64,000 nucleotides of DNA from Serratia sarumanii (lineage in GTDB: Bacteria > Pseudomonadota > Gammaproteobacteria > Enterobacterales > Enterobacteriaceae). The stretch spans positions 3,038,001 to 3,102,000 of the forward strand of contig NZ_CP124750.1 in NCBI RefSeq assembly GCF_029962605.1, given 5' to 3'. Position numbers and translations under genes: made by a program. Shown here piece by piece: positions 34,377 through 45,927 of the stretch. How positions within the stretch are numbered: the first letter of the stretch is position 1; each line of letters begins with the position of its first letter. The notes under the pieces are model-generated. The model made no database searches. It saw only the letters and a program-made list of their open reading frames with translations, and was not told the origin of the DNA.

Positions 34377-35443
34377 GCGCGGAGATGATTGCCACCGAAC
34401 TGGCGCCGCCGCAGATTAACGCGCTGTATCGCCTGCCGGACGACTTCTGGCCGCGGCTGCGCAGCGCGCCTTACAAGCACGATCTGTTTCAGCTGCTGCG
34501 CCGCATCGACGCCCAGGGCGGCCAGCCTTACCTACTGGGGCGCGCGCCGCTGCCGCGCCATGAGATGCTGCGTCTGGGCCAGGAGCCGTCGCTGTCGTTC
34601 GCGCCCTCCACGCTGGCGCAGGTGGCGCCGCGCGCCAACAGCCCGCTGCACGACGTCTCGATCTTCAGCTTCGGTCTGTTCGGCCCCAACGGGCCGCTGC
34701 CGCTGCACCTGACCGAATACGTGCGCGAACGGGTGTACCACCACCAGGACACCACCCTGCTGGCGTTCACCAACCTGTTCCATCACCGGCTGACGCTGCT
34801 GTTTTACCGCGCCTGGGCCGACGCGCAGCCGACGGTGTCGCTGGATCGCCCGGACAACCGGCGCTTCGACGAATACCTGTCGAGCCTGATCGGCATCGGC
34901 CAGCCGGCGCAGCAGGAACGCGACAGCATCAACGCCCACGCCAAACATTTTATGGCCGGTCATCTGATTCGCCACAGCCGCGATCCGGAAGGCCTGAGCA
35001 AGATTTTGCAGCAGTATTTCAAGGTGCCGGTGCGCATCGTCGAAAACGTGCCGCACTGGCTGCGGGTGGAACCGCGCGAGCAAGCTCGCCTCAAGGCTGG
35101 GCGCGGCGCGCCGCGGCTCGGCGAGTCGGCCTTTCTCGGCATCGCGGTGCGCGATATTCAGCACAAATTCCGCATCGAGCTGGGGCCGATGCCGCAGCAA
35201 GACTATGACCGCTTCCTGCCCGGCGCCGACCTGTGCCGGCAGCTGCGCGACTGGGTGCGCCAATATCTGGGCATCGAGTTCGTCTGGGAAGTGCGCCTGA
35301 TCCTGGCGAAGGAACAGGCGCACGGCATCCAGCTCGGCGGCGCGCAGCGACTGGGCCTGAGCAGCTGGCTGGCCGACGATCGGCGGCAACGCGATCTCGA
35401 CGATCTGATCTTCAGCCCTGAACCGCTGGAAAATCCGTTCTGA
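34373..35443 (+). CDS. tssG: T6SS baseplate protein TssG
   Basis: 356 residues, TssG/VasB family. Family motifs include FFQLLR-like HDLFQLLRRIDAQGG and FGLFGPNGPLPLHLTEYVRERV. FHHRLTLLFYRAWADAQP and PHWLRVEPREQARL follow. Overlaps the tssF stop (ATGA), indicating coupled translation of the wedge proteins. Confidence 0.95.
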   Translation: MSAEMIATELAPPQINALYRLPDDFWPRLRSAPYKHDLFQLLRRIDAQGGQPYLLGRAPLPRHEMLRLGQEPSLSFAPSTLAQVAPRANSPLHDVSIFSFGLFGPNGPLPLHLTEYVRERVYHHQDTTLLAFTNLFHHRLTLLFYRAWADAQPTVSLDRPDNRRFDEYLSSLIGIGQPAQQERDSINAHAKHFMAGHLIRHSRDPEGLSKILQQYFKVPVRIVENVPHWLRVEPREQARLKAGRGAPRLGESAFLGIAVRDIQHKFRIELGPMPQQDYDRFLPGADLCRQLRDWVRQYLGIEFVWEVRLILAKEQAHGIQLGGAQRLGLSSWLADDRRQRDLDDLIFSPEPLENPF

Positions 35444-35499
35444 CCCTATTTCGGCCGGCGCCCTGCGGCGCCAGGCCACTCTGAGACCTGAGGAAAACC

Positions 35500-38154
35500 A
35501 TGTCTGAAATCAGCCGCTCGGTATTATTTGGCAAACTGGATAGCCTGTTATTCACCTCTCTGGAAAGTGCGACGGCGTTTTGCAAGCTGCGCGGTAACCC
35601 CTACGTCGAACTGGCGCACTGGCTGCATCAGCTGATGCAATCGCCGGACGGCGATCTGCAGCAGATCGTCCGCCACTTCGCGCTGGACGAGGCGCAGCTG
35701 GCGCGCGATATCGTCGAGGCGCTCGATCGCCTGCCCCGCGGCGCCAGCGCCATTTCCGATCTGTCCGAGCACATCGACAGCGCGGTAGAACGCGCCTGGG
35801 TCTATGGCTCATTGAAATTCGGCGCGGCGCGCATCCGCGGCGGCCACCTGCTGCTCGGCATCCTGAAAACCTACAGCCTGCGCCATCTGCTGAAGGCCAT
35901 TTCCCCGCAGTTCGAGCGCATCAACGCCGATCTGTTGATGGAGCAGTTCGCCGCCATCACCGCTCACTCGGCGGAAAACGCCCAGGATGCGCCGGCGGAA
36001 AGCAGCGCCGAGAACGTATCCGGCGCGGCGCGCAGCGGTGAAAGCGTGCTGGCGCAGTATGCCCAGGATCTGACCGCCAGAGCGCGCAACGGCGAGATCG
36101 ACCCGGTGGCCGGCCGCGATGAGGAGATCCGGCAAATCATCGATATCCTGATGCGCCGCCGCCAGAACAACCCGCTGCTGACCGGCGAGGCCGGCGTCGG
36201 GAAAACCGCGGTGGTGGAAGGCCTGGCGCTGCGCATCGTGGCCGGCGACGTGCCGCCGCAGCTGCGCGACGTGAAACTGTGCCTGCTGGACATCGGCATG
36301 CTGCAGGCCGGCGCCGGCGTCAAAGGCGAGTTTGAAAAACGGCTGCAGGCGGTGATCGACGAAGTGCAGTCCAGCCCGACGCCGATCATCCTGTTTATCG
36401 ACGAAATTCACACCCTGATCGGCGCCGGCGGCGCCCAGGGTACCGGCGACGCCGCCAACCTGCTGAAACCGGCGCTGGCGCGCGGCCAACTGCGCACCCT
36501 CGGCGCCACCACCTGGTCGGAATACAAGAAATACATCGAGAAGGATCCGGCGCTCACCCGCCGTTTCCAGGTGGTGCAGGTGCATGAACCGAGCGAAGAC
36601 AAAGCGCTGCTGATGCTGCGCAGCACCGTCAGCCCGCTGGAGCAACACCACCGCGTGCTGCTGCTGGATGAAGCGGTGGACGCCGCGGTGCGGCTGTCCC
36701 ATCGCTATATTCCTGCCCGCCAGTTGCCGGACAAGGCGGTGGCGCTGCTGGATACCGCCTGTGCGCGCGTGGCGGTCAGCCAACATGCCGAGCCTGCTCA
36801 GGTCGAAGACTGCCGCCACCGCATCGATGCGCTGCAGATAGAGTTGGATATCGCCCGCCGCGAGGCCAAGGTCGGCATCGGCGATCCCCTGCGCCCGCAG
36901 GAGATTGAAGCCCAGCTGACCGCGCTGCGCCAGGAATTGGAACAGCTGACCGACCGCTGGCAGCAGGAGCTGGCGCTGATCCAAGAGATCATCACACTGC
37001 GCGCACAGCTGCACCAACAGGAAGCGGAGCCTGCCGACGAAGAGACGCAGGCTGGCCCTGACGCCGACGCGCTGCGTGCCCAGTTGGGCGAACTGCAGCA
37101 GCAGTTGAGCGCGCTGCAGGGCGAAGCGCCGCTGATCTTCGCCGCCGTCGACGCCAACATCGTGGCGGCGGTAGTGGCCGACTGGACCGGCATCCCGCTG
37201 GGCCGCATGGTGAAAAACGAGATTGAGGCGGTGCTGCAACTCTCCGACACCCTGAACCAGCGCGTGATCGGCCAACGCCATGCGCTGGATCTGATCGCCC
37301 GCCGGGTGCGCACTTCGCGGGCGCGGCTGGACGATCCGAACAAGCCGGTCGGGGTGTTCCTGCTGGCCGGGCCGTCCGGCGTCGGCAAGACCGAAACCGC
37401 GCTGGCGCTGGCGGAAACCCTGTACGGCGGCGAGCAGAACGTCATCACCATCAACATGAGCGAATTCCAGGAGTCGCACACCGTTTCGACGCTGAAAGGC
37501 GCGCCCCCGGGCTATGTCGGCTACGGCGAAGGCGGCGTGCTGACCGAGGCGGTGCGCCGCCGTCCTTACAGCGTGGTGCTGCTGGACGAAATCGAGAAGG
37601 CGCACCCGGACGTGCATGAAATCTTCTTCCAGGTGTTCGACAAGGGCTGGATGGAGGACGGCGAAGGCCGCCATATCGATTTCCGCAACACCATCATCAT
37701 CCTGACCTCCAACGTCGGCACCGATCTGATCGCCGGACTGTGCAGCGATCCGGAGCTGCTGCCGGAGCCGGAAGCGCTGAGCGGCGCGCTGCGCCAGCCG
37801 CTGCTGTCAGTGTTCCCGGCCGCCTTGCTCGGCCGCCTGCTGGTGGTGCCGTATTACCCGCTGACCGACGCTACGCTGGGCAACATCGTGCGCCTGCAGC
37901 TGGGCCGCATCCAGCGTCGCCTGGCGGAGAATCACGACATCGTCTGCACCTTCGACGACGCGGTCATCGAGCAGATCGTCAGCCGCTGCACCGAGGTGGA
38001 GTCCGGCGGCCGCATGGTCGACGCCATCCTGACCAACACTCTGCTGCCGCAGATCAGCCACACCCTGCTGACCGGCAGCGCCAACGACCAGCGCTATCGC
38101 CAGCTGCATATCGCGCTGCAGAACAACGAATTCATTTGTCAATTTCAGGCATAA
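35500..38154 (+). CDS. clpV: T6SS AAA+ ATPase ClpV (TssH)
   Basis: 884 residues. The N domain covers about 1-155 and the first AAA+ module has Walker A GEAGVGKT (about 229-236) and Walker [12 protein letters not shown] short middle coiled coil lies near 430-560. The second AAA+ module has GPSGVGKT (about 624-631) and [16 protein letters not shown]. The N-domain start and the absence of ClpB-type chaperone features, together with context, identify ClpV. It unfolds contracted TssB/TssC sheath for recycling. Confidence 0.96.
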   Translation: MSEISRSVLFGKLDSLLFTSLESATAFCKLRGNPYVELAHWLHQLMQSPDGDLQQIVRHFALDEAQLARDIVEALDRLPRGASAISDLSEHIDSAVERAWVYGSLKFGAARIRGGHLLLGILKTYSLRHLLKAISPQFERINADLLMEQFAAITAHSAENAQDAPAESSAENVSGAARSGESVLAQYAQDLTARARNGEIDPVAGRDEEIRQIIDILMRRRQNNPLLTGEAGVGKTAVVEGLALRIVAGDVPPQLRDVKLCLLDIGMLQAGAGVKGEFEKRLQAVIDEVQSSPTPIILFIDEIHTLIGAGGAQGTGDAANLLKPALARGQLRTLGATTWSEYKKYIEKDPALTRRFQVVQVHEPSEDKALLMLRSTVSPLEQHHRVLLLDEAVDAAVRLSHRYIPARQLPDKAVALLDTACARVAVSQHAEPAQVEDCRHRIDALQIELDIARREAKVGIGDPLRPQEIEAQLTALRQELEQLTDRWQQELALIQEIITLRAQLHQQEAEPADEETQAGPDADALRAQLGELQQQLSALQGEAPLIFAAVDANIVAAVVADWTGIPLGRMVKNEIEAVLQLSDTLNQRVIGQRHALDLIARRVRTSRARLDDPNKPVGVFLLAGPSGVGKTETALALAETLYGGEQNVITINMSEFQESHTVSTLKGAPPGYVGYGEGGVLTEAVRRRPYSVVLLDEIEKAHPDVHEIFFQVFDKGWMEDGEGRHIDFRNTIIILTSNVGTDLIAGLCSDPELLPEPEALSGALRQPLLSVFPAALLGRLLVVPYYPLTDATLGNIVRLQLGRIQRRLAENHDIVCTFDDAVIEQIVSRCTEVESGGRMVDAILTNTLLPQISHTLLTGSANDQRYRQLHIALQNNEFICQFQA

Positions 38155-38160
38155 CGCCAC

Positions 38161-38179
38161 GGCCGCCGAGGCGGCGGCC
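38161..38179 (+). terminator. GC hairpin between clpV and ppkA
   Basis: Stem GGCCGCC / GGCGGCC with loop GAGGC, followed by only CTTT. A likely attenuator, reducing ppkA expression relative to structural genes. Confidence 0.45.
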
Positions 38180-38185
38180 CTTTGA

Positions 38186-39649
<1,464 letters not shown>

Positions 39650-39660
39650 TCCCGTTCTGC

Positions 39661-39690
39661 CCCCCGCCGCCGCGGGGGTTCCCTTTTTCA
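39661..39690 (+). terminator. Rho-independent terminator after ppkA
   Basis: Stem CCCCCGC / GCGGGGG with loop CGCC, followed by TTCCCTTTTT. It separates the main T6SS operon from vgrG2, suggesting vgrG2 has its own promoter in 39691-39790. Confidence 0.75.
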
Positions 39691-39790
39691 TGAGACTGAC
39701 GCACCACTGCCCACCATCATTGGCCGCGCGGCAAGGCCGCTGCAACGTCGGGGTATGCAGGGCACGACGTCAATCACAGAGGATGTTCTC

Positions 39791-41719
39791 ATGTTGGATC
39801 GCATTATTGCGCACACGCCGCTGGGCCAGGAGCAGCTGCTGTTCCGCTCGCTGGACGGTATCGAGGCGCTTTCCACCCCTTTCGACTTCTCTATTGAATT
39901 GCTGAGCACCGACGCGCGCCTCGATCGCAAAGCGCTGCTCGGCCAACCGCTGACGCTGGAGATCCCGACTCAGGGCTTTCTCAGCGCCCCGCGCTACCTG
40001 AACGGCAAGATCACCGCCATCGCCGTCAGCAGCGAAGAGATCGGCGGCACCCGCTACGCGGTGTATAGCCTGCACGTGCAGCCGGATCTGTGGCCGATGA
40101 CCAAGGATCGCAACTTCCGCATCTTCCAGGAACAGACGGTGCCGCAGATCGTCAAGACCCTGCTGGCGGAGCACAACGTGCAGCTGGAAGATCAGCTGAC
40201 CGGCGACTATCGCCTGTGGGGCTACTGCGTGCAGTACAACGAAAGCAGCTTCAACTTCATCAGCCGCCTGATGGAGTTGGAGGGCATCTATTACTATTTC
40301 AAACACGAGATGGGCAAACACACGCTGGTGCTCGGGGATGCGCCCCACCACCACCAGCCCTATCCCGGCTACGAGATGATCCCCTATCACCTGACGCCGT
40401 CCGGCGGCAGCACCAGCGAGGAAGGCATCAGCCAGTGGACGTTGTCCGATCGCGTCACGCCGGGCATCTACAGCCTGGACGACTACGATTTCCGCAAGCC
40501 GAACGCCTGGCTGTTCCAGGCGCGGCAAAACCCGGTCTCGCCGACGCCGGGGCAGATCGATGTCTACGACTGGCCGGGCCGCTACACCGAGCATCAGCAG
40601 GGGGAGTTCTACGCCCGCGTACGCCAGGAGGCCTGGCAGGCCGAACATCAGCAGATCCGGGGCACCGCCACCGCGATGGGCATCGCTCCCGGCAGCACCT
40701 TTACGCTGTATAACGCCCCGCACGCCGACGACAACCGCGAGTACCTGACGCTGCAGGCCAACTACCATCTGAAAGAGAACCGCTACGCCAGCGGCGACGA
40801 TCAGAGCAGTGAACACCGTATCGACTTCACCGTGCTGCCGGCGGACGTGCCCTGGCACCCGCCGCAGCAGGCCACCTGGCCGAAAACCCACGGGCCGCAG
40901 ACCGCCCGGGTGGTCGGCCCGGCCGGCGAATCAATCTGGACCGACAAATACGGCCGCATCAAGGTGAAATTCCACTGGGACCGCTTCGGGCCGAAGGACG
41001 ACGGCAGCTCCTGCTGGGTGCGCGTCTCCAGCGCCTGGGCCGGCCAGGGCTACGGCGGCGTGCAGATCCCGCGCGTCAACGACGAAGTGGTGGTGGACTT
41101 TATCAACGGCGATCCGGATCGGCCGATCGTCACCGGACGCGTTTATAACGAAGCCAGCATGCCGCCGTGGGCGCTGCCGGCCGCCGCCACCCAAATGGGC
41201 TTTATGAGCCGTTCCAAGGATGGCACCGCCGACAACGCCAACGCCCTGCGTTTCGAAGACAAGGCCGGCGCCGAACAGGTGTGGATCCAGGCAGAACGCA
41301 ACATGGACACCCAGGTCAAAAACGATGAGAGCCACAGCATCGCTAACGACCACACCCACCTGGTGGGCGGCAACCAGATCAAACGGGTGGTGCTCAATCA
41401 GGCCAGCGGCGTCAAAGGCGAGGCCTCGGCGCTGACCGGCAAAACGCGCAGCGACGCCGTGGTCAACGCCTTTACCCTCGGCTCCGGCGAATCGCTGCGG
41501 CTGGAGTGCGGCGAAAGCGTGATCGAGCTGCTGGCGAACGGCCAAATCAACATCACCGGCACCAGCTTCAATATCACGGTGAAAGAGGACGGGGAGATCA
41601 ATACCGGCGGCCAGCTGGATCTCAACCAGCCCGGCGGCGCCGCACGCACCGCCGCGCCGGGCGGCGGCCATCAGGCGGCGATCCAGAGCGCCGTCGATCA
41701 GCTGTTCCCTAAAGAGTAG
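39791..41719 (+). CDS. vgrG: T6SS spike protein VgrG (VgrG2)
   Basis: 642 residues from the ATG at 39791 (AGAGGA 7 nt upstream; an ATG at 39755 would add 12 unconserved residues). It has a gp27/gp5-like core, with IWTDKYGRIKVKFHWD and VVVDFINGDPDRPIVTGRVYN in the OB region. It ends with a shorter beta-helix (LRLECGESVIELLANGQINITG) and a Gly/Ala-rich tail (GGAARTAAPGGGHQAA). There is no C-terminal effector domain. The core is closely similar to VgrG1; the two differ mainly in the C-terminal extension, so they may carry different cargo. Last gene of the cluster. Confidence 0.95.
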   Translation: MLDRIIAHTPLGQEQLLFRSLDGIEALSTPFDFSIELLSTDARLDRKALLGQPLTLEIPTQGFLSAPRYLNGKITAIAVSSEEIGGTRYAVYSLHVQPDLWPMTKDRNFRIFQEQTVPQIVKTLLAEHNVQLEDQLTGDYRLWGYCVQYNESSFNFISRLMELEGIYYYFKHEMGKHTLVLGDAPHHHQPYPGYEMIPYHLTPSGGSTSEEGISQWTLSDRVTPGIYSLDDYDFRKPNAWLFQARQNPVSPTPGQIDVYDWPGRYTEHQQGEFYARVRQEAWQAEHQQIRGTATAMGIAPGSTFTLYNAPHADDNREYLTLQANYHLKENRYASGDDQSSEHRIDFTVLPADVPWHPPQQATWPKTHGPQTARVVGPAGESIWTDKYGRIKVKFHWDRFGPKDDGSSCWVRVSSAWAGQGYGGVQIPRVNDEVVVDFINGDPDRPIVTGRVYNEASMPPWALPAAATQMGFMSRSKDGTADNANALRFEDKAGAEQVWIQAERNMDTQVKNDESHSIANDHTHLVGGNQIKRVVLNQASGVKGEASALTGKTRSDAVVNAFTLGSGESLRLECGESVIELLANGQINITGTSFNITVKEDGEINTGGQLDLNQPGGAARTAAPGGGHQAAIQSAVDQLFPKE

Positions 41720-41735
41720 CCAAGTGGTACGTCGG

Positions 41736-41759
41736 GAAAGCCGGTTAACGCCGGCTTTC
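41736..41759 (+). terminator. Hairpin at the end of the T6SS cluster
   Basis: Perfect 9-bp stem GAAAGCCGG / CCGGCTTTC with loop TTAACG, 16 bp after the vgrG2 stop. No clear T-run. Probable end of the vgrG2 transcript. Confidence 0.6.
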
Positions 41760-41816
41760 GGGCGGCGGCGCCGGCAAAACCGGCTGCCGCTGTAACCCCT
41801 TTTGGCAAGGAGGTGA

Positions 41817-41864
41817 ATGCGCTGGCGGCAAGGTCACCGACGTTTAGCCAAAACAACGGGCTGA
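41817..41864 (+). CDS. Possible 15-residue small protein or leader peptide
   Basis: ATG preceded 4 nt upstream by the perfect Shine-Dalgarno AAGGAGGTGA, opening a frame of 15 codons, MRWRQGHRRLAKTTG, ending in TGA. It is very basic. It lies alone between vgrG2 and the convergent sbmC gene, so it is not an obvious leader for any + strand gene. The ribosome site is among the strongest in the window, but a chance match cannot be excluded. Confidence 0.3.
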   Translation: MRWRQGHRRLAKTTG

Positions 41865-41910
41865 AGCTGTCCCGTTCATCGCTTCAGCCTTCCTTATCAT
41901 CAACGCCCCC

Positions 41911-42378
41911 TCACCACTTCTTCACCGTCTGGTAAATATCGAGGTCGAAATAGCCGTCGGCTTCGCAGTCGTTGAGATAGTGCTCATAGCTTACCCCCTC
42001 AACCGGCTGATAGCCGCTGGCCGGCAACAGCTTCTGGTAGAACTCGCCCCACACCCGCTCGAAGTCGCCATCGCTGATGCGCACGTGGTAGACCGCGTAC
42101 TGCCCGGCGGGCAGCGTCTGCACGGTAACGCCCTCGCTCTCCGCCGGCAGCGCGAAATCGTCCGCCACGCTCATCACCACGTCGGCGCGCAGCTTTTCCG
42201 GCGCCACTTCCGCCGGATCGTCCCAATACAGCACCAGCCATTTGCCGAACGGCACGCCGTGGCGCTGCCGCCATGCCAGCAGTTGCTGCGAGCCCTGTGG
42301 GATCGTCTGCGGATACGGCCCCACGACTCTCACCCCCACCACCTTCTCCGCCGCCTTATCGATAATCCTCACGCTCAT
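41911..42378 (-). CDS. sbmC: GyrI-like protein, DNA gyrase inhibitor SbmC type
   Basis: 155 residues from the ATG at 42378 (GAGGGGAAGG just upstream; a GTG at 42393 would start inside the ribosome site). Single GyrI-like/SHS2 domain with the SbmC pattern KVVGVRVVGPYPQTIPQG, WLVLYWDDPAEVAPEKLRADVVM and LPAGQYAVYHVRI. In E. coli SbmC protects gyrase from microcin B17 and other poisons and is SOS-induced; no LexA box is visible here. It lies 21 bp after kynA on the same strand, so it is probably co-transcribed with it. Confidence 0.82.
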   Translation of the reverse strand: MSVRIIDKAAEKVVGVRVVGPYPQTIPQGSQQLLAWRQRHGVPFGKWLVLYWDDPAEVAPEKLRADVVMSVADDFALPAESEGVTVQTLPAGQYAVYHVRISDGDFERVWGEFYQKLLPASGYQPVEGVSYEHYLNDCEADGYFDLDIYQTVKKW

Positions 42379-42399
42379 CGCCCTTCCCCTCACATTGTC

Positions 42400-43242
42400 T
42401 CAGGCGCCGATTTCGGTGCGCACGTCCAGCAGCTCGGGGAAAAAGGTCAGATCCAACGCCTTTTTCAGGAAGCTGACGCCGCTGGAACCGCCGGTGCCCG
42501 ACTTAAAGCCGATAATCCGCTCCACCGTTTTCATATGGCGGAAGCGCCACAGATGGAAGCTCTCTTCGATATCCACCAGCTTCTCCGCCATTTCATAAGC
42601 TTCCCAGTAGGTTTGCGGGTTGTCGTAGATCACTTTGAATGCCGGCAGCAGATCCGGGTTGCGCTGGTAGGGCTGCGTCCAGTCGCGCTCGAGGCACTCC
42701 TGCGGGATCGGCAAACCGTGGCGCGCCAGGTACAGCAAGTATTCGTCGTACAGGCTCGGCGCTTCGAGGATCGCCTTCAGCGCGGCGTGTTTTTCCGCGT
42801 CGCTGCTGAACACCGCCAGCATCGCCGCATTCTTGTTGCCGAGCAGGAACTCGATCGAGCGATATTGGTGCGACTGGAAGCCAGACGAGCTGCCCAGCAC
42901 GTCGCGAAACTCGACGTACTCCGACGGCGTCAGCGTTTCCAACACCGCCCACTGTTCGAACAACAGCCGCTGGATCTGTTTGACGCGCGCCAGGATTTTG
43001 AAGCAGTGGCTGAGTTTGTCCTGCTGCACCAGCCGCAGCGCCGCCTGCAGCTCGTGCAGCATCAACTTCATCCACAGCTCGGAGGTTTGGTGCTGTATCA
43101 CGAACAGCATTTCATCATGATGCGGCGGGTTGGAGAGCGGGTGCTGGCAGTCCAGCAGTTGGTCCAGGCACAGGTAGTCGCCGTAGCTCATGCGTTTGGA
43201 AAAATCGGTGACAATCGCGCTTTCTAATTCCCGTTTGTTCAT
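42400..43242 (-). CDS. kynA: Tryptophan 2,3-dioxygenase
   Basis: 280 residues from the ATG at 43242 (GGAG 9 nt upstream); the frame is open to 43365 but that part is not family-like. It opens the kynurenine pathway by cleaving the indole ring of L-tryptophan with O2 at a haem centre. Signatures: [13 protein letters not shown], a substrate-pocket His in [33 protein letters not shown], and the haem-ligand His in [17 protein letters not shown]. No kynurenine formamidase or kynureninase gene is adjacent, so the rest of the pathway must be elsewhere. Confidence 0.94.
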   Translation of the reverse strand: MNKRELESAIVTDFSKRMSYGDYLCLDQLLDCQHPLSNPPHHDEMLFVIQHQTSELWMKLMLHELQAALRLVQQDKLSHCFKILARVKQIQRLLFEQWAVLETLTPSEYVEFRDVLGSSSGFQSHQYRSIEFLLGNKNAAMLAVFSSDAEKHAALKAILEAPSLYDEYLLYLARHGLPIPQECLERDWTQPYQRNPDLLPAFKVIYDNPQTYWEAYEMAEKLVDIEESFHLWRFRHMKTVERIIGFKSGTGGSSGVSFLKKALDLTFFPELLDVRTEIGA

Positions 43243-43390
43243 CTGTGATCTCCGTTGCGCCCAGCGCCCCATCGGCCTGGAACGTGCCGCAAAGAGAAAA
43301 CAATAGTACAGAACCCGCCGCCCCGAAGGGCGATAAACGAGAGGTGCTTCGCAGATCTCACTCATCTGCGCCGCCCCCTCTCGCCTCGCT

Positions 43391-44728
43391 TTACCCTATC
43401 AGCCCAAACAGGTCGTTGAGCGACTCGCTCATGGTCGGATGGGTGAACAGCTGATCGCGCAGCCGGGTATAGGGCAGCCCGGCGTCCATCGCCGTTTTGA
43501 CGATGTTGATCGTCTCATGAGCATCGCGGCACAGCAGCGCCACGCCGAGGATTTGGCCGGTCTGCGCATCGACCACCGCCTTCAGCAGGCCGCGCGTGTC
43601 GCCCAGCACGCGGGCGCGCGGGATCGCCGCCGCCGGCAGCGTGGCGACCTTAATGTCGCGCCCCTGCTGCCGCGCCTGATCTTCGCTGAGGCCGATACGC
43701 GAGAAGCTGGGGGTGATGAACACCGAGTAAGGCACCGCGCCGCGATCGGCCGTGCTGCGTTTACCCGCGCCGAACAGGCTGTCGCGCACAATGCGGAAAT
43801 CGTCCAGCGAGATATAGGTAAACTGCGGCCCGCCGTTGACGTCCCCCAGCGCCCAAATATGCGGCACGCTGCTGCGCAGTTGCGCGTCCACCCGCACGGC
43901 GCCGCGCTCATCCGTCTCAACGCCGGCGCGCGCCAGCTGCAAACCTGCGGTGTTCGGCCCGCGCCCGGCCGCCACCAGCAGCGCATCGAACGACTGCACG
44001 CCGCCCTGATGCACCACCTCAACGCCCCCTTCCACATCGCGCACCTGCTTCACGCCGGCGTTAAACGTGAAGCTGACTCCGGCGTCGCTCAGGATTTGCT
44101 GTATCGCCTGCGCCATATCGCGGTCTTCCCGGCCGAGCAACGCATCCGCCTCTTCGAATACCGTCACGGCGCTGCCGAACTGCGCGAACATCGAAGCGAA
44201 CTCCAGCCCGATATAACCGCCGCCAATAATGCCCAACCGCGCGGGCCGCTGCGTCAACTGCAGCAGGCCGGTGCTGTCGTAACTCCGCTGCGAGCGATCC
44301 AACCCGTCGATCGCCGGCCAGCGGCTGACGGCCCCGGTGTTGATGAAGATGCGCTCGCCGCTCAGCACCTGCGTTCCCGCCGCGCCCTGCACGCTGATGC
44401 GATGCGGATCGATAAACTCCGCCCGTCCGTCGATCACCGTAACCTGTTCAAGCCCCGCCAGGTTTTGATAATTTTTCTCCCGCAGCAGGCCGGTCACCTG
44501 CCGCTTGCGCGCCATCGCCTGGCTGAACGCCTGTTCGCCCGGCCCGTGAAGCTCGGCATCGTGCACCAGCGTTTTGGTCGGGATGCAGCCGATGTTGATG
44601 CAGGTGCCGCCATACATCTGCGCCGACGCCTCCACCATCGCCACGCGCCATCCCTGCCCGGCCAGAAAGGCCGCCAGCGTTTTGCCGGCCTTGCCAAAAC
44701 CGATGATAATCGCCTGATAATCGTACAT
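43391..44728 (-). CDS. rclA: Flavin-dependent disulfide reductase RclA (reactive chlorine resistance)
   Basis: 445 residues from the ATG at 44728 (GAGG 9 nt upstream). FAD-binding [10 protein letters not shown] at the N terminus and the redox-active CxxxxC motif [16 protein letters not shown](P)-binding [18 protein letters not shown] and a C-terminal dimerisation domain are also present. The overall pattern, including [20 protein letters not shown] and the C-terminal [13 protein letters not shown], matches E. coli RclA, a Cu(II)/hypochlorous-stress reductase. It is the third gene of an rclC-DUF302-rclA unit on the - strand. Confidence 0.9.
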   Translation of the reverse strand: MYDYQAIIIGFGKAGKTLAAFLAGQGWRVAMVEASAQMYGGTCINIGCIPTKTLVHDAELHGPGEQAFSQAMARKRQVTGLLREKNYQNLAGLEQVTVIDGRAEFIDPHRISVQGAAGTQVLSGERIFINTGAVSRWPAIDGLDRSQRSYDSTGLLQLTQRPARLGIIGGGYIGLEFASMFAQFGSAVTVFEEADALLGREDRDMAQAIQQILSDAGVSFTFNAGVKQVRDVEGGVEVVHQGGVQSFDALLVAAGRGPNTAGLQLARAGVETDERGAVRVDAQLRSSVPHIWALGDVNGGPQFTYISLDDFRIVRDSLFGAGKRSTADRGAVPYSVFITPSFSRIGLSEDQARQQGRDIKVATLPAAAIPRARVLGDTRGLLKAVVDAQTGQILGVALLCRDAHETINIVKTAMDAGLPYTRLRDQLFTHPTMSESLNDLFGLIG

Positions 44729-44765
44729 TGTGTCGCCTCGTCTCATGATGTTCATCACCGGTCAA

Positions 44766-45221
44766 TCAGCGTATTGCGGCCTCAACTAACCGCTCCAGCG
44801 GCCTCAGCGCCGCGATCTGTCGTTCGTCGGCCCCGGCGCTCCGCTTCAGACTTTCCGCCGGGTGGTAGCTGACCTGCGTTTTGCCCCGTTCGTCTTGCGC
44901 AATCAGCACCCTGAACGGCAGATCCAGCGCCAACGCCGGCCGCGCCAGCATCAGCGGCGTGCCCGCCAGCGGGTTGCCCAGCACCAGCACCGTGGTGGGC
45001 GGCATCGCCAGATGATGCTCACGCGCCGCTTTCGCGTGATCGAACTCGGCGAACAGCGTCACGCCCTTCTGCTCGGCCGTGCTGATAATGCGCTGACGCG
45101 TTTGCTGATAAGCGTAGGCGCTCTCTACCGTTCGGGTTTCTTGCCCCATCGTCCCCTCCCCCACGGCAGAACAGGCCAGCATCATCAGGCTGCCGGCCAC
45201 GGCCCGGTTCATGACGCTCAT
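44766..45221 (-). CDS. Exported DUF302 protein in the rclB position
   Basis: 151 residues from the ATG at 45221, which overlaps the rclC stop (ATGA). Signal peptide about 1-21 (AGSLMMLACSAVG). The mature protein is a DUF302-type domain (ESAYAYQQTRQRIISTAEQKG, VTLFAEFDHAKAAREHH, VLVLGNPLAGTPLM, LDLPFRVLIAQDERGKTQVSYH). In E. coli this position holds rclB, a much shorter periplasmic protein. DUF302 proteins have no settled function; here the context points to periplasmic defence against reactive chlorine or oxidants. Confidence 0.8.
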   Translation of the reverse strand: MSVMNRAVAGSLMMLACSAVGEGTMGQETRTVESAYAYQQTRQRIISTAEQKGVTLFAEFDHAKAAREHHLAMPPTTVLVLGNPLAGTPLMLARPALALDLPFRVLIAQDERGKTQVSYHPAESLKRSAGADERQIAALRPLERLVEAAIR

Positions 45222-45790
45222 GCGACCTTCCCTCGCCACTGTTTCTCGAGCAAACTGCGCGCCGAATCCGCCATGATCATCACCGCGCCCGCCAACATCA
45301 GGGTGTCCTTCAGCACCAGGCGCCCGGCGCCGGAGAGATAAGGGAAACCGTGATGCGCATCGCCCAGCGCGGGCACCCAGGCCTCCGGGGTGGTGATCAA
45401 AAAGGTCAGCGTCACCAGCGGCGTGCAAAAAGAGAGCATGCCGCCCAATAGCCCCAGCCATTTGGAGAACGGGTTGGCCAGCACCAGCAGCGCGATCGCC
45501 ACTTCCACCACGCCCAGGCCGTTGGAGAAGCCATAGGTATTGTTGGCCTGCTGCCAGGCGCGGGCGGCGAGGTTCAGTTCGCCTTCGTGCGTCAGGTGAG
45601 CCTGATAGTCCTGCGGCATGTCATAGAAAAACGACATCAGCGGGCTGTTGGCGACGAACGGCGTGATGCTGTCCGCTTCGTAAGGGATGAATTTGAGCAG
45701 ACCAATCCATAAGAAAACGATGGCGATGCTGAGGCGAATCAGCGTTAATCCCAGCTTGTCGCCCTTGCTCAGAAAGAATAGTATTTTCAT
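45218..45790 (-). CDS. rclC: DUF417 inner-membrane protein RclC
   Basis: 190 residues from the ATG at 45790 (GGAG 8 nt upstream; an ATG at 45802 precedes that site). DUF417/YkgB family: four or so membrane segments (about 17-36, 92-110, 114-134, 160-178) with the conserved LRLSIAIVFLWIGLLKFIPYEADSI-type opening and SPLMSFFYD. RclC is induced by hypochlorous acid and needed for resistance in E. coli, mechanism unknown. First gene of the - strand unit, divergent from rclR. Confidence 0.88.
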   Translation of the reverse strand: MKILFFLSKGDKLGLTLIRLSIAIVFLWIGLLKFIPYEADSITPFVANSPLMSFFYDMPQDYQAHLTHEGELNLAARAWQQANNTYGFSNGLGVVEVAIALLVLANPFSKWLGLLGGMLSFCTPLVTLTFLITTPEAWVPALGDAHHGFPYLSGAGRLVLKDTLMLAGAVMIMADSARSLLEKQWRGKVA

Positions 45791-45802
45791 TACCGGCTCC
45801 AT

Positions 45803-45927
45803 GTCATTGATAACTCATGCATCGCAGCGGCGCCCTCCGCATCGCTGCACTATCGAACCGATCTTAGTGCTTCGCATTACGCCGGCCCATTGCCGAAACA
45901 ATCAGCTTCTTAGCCAGGAGTCTCAAA
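45803..45927. promoter_or_regulatory. Divergent promoter region of rclR and rclC
   Basis: 125 bp between the divergent starts, the expected place for RclR binding. No specific operator could be assigned by eye. Confidence 0.45.

Noticed and set aside
42400..43365. N-terminal extension of kynA, and extensions of the DUF302 gene (to 45461), DUF4150 gene (from 12027) and tssE frame (from 31574)
   Set aside because: The extra parts overlap neighbouring genes or lack ribosome sites and do not resemble the families; internal starts have good Shine-Dalgarno sequences.
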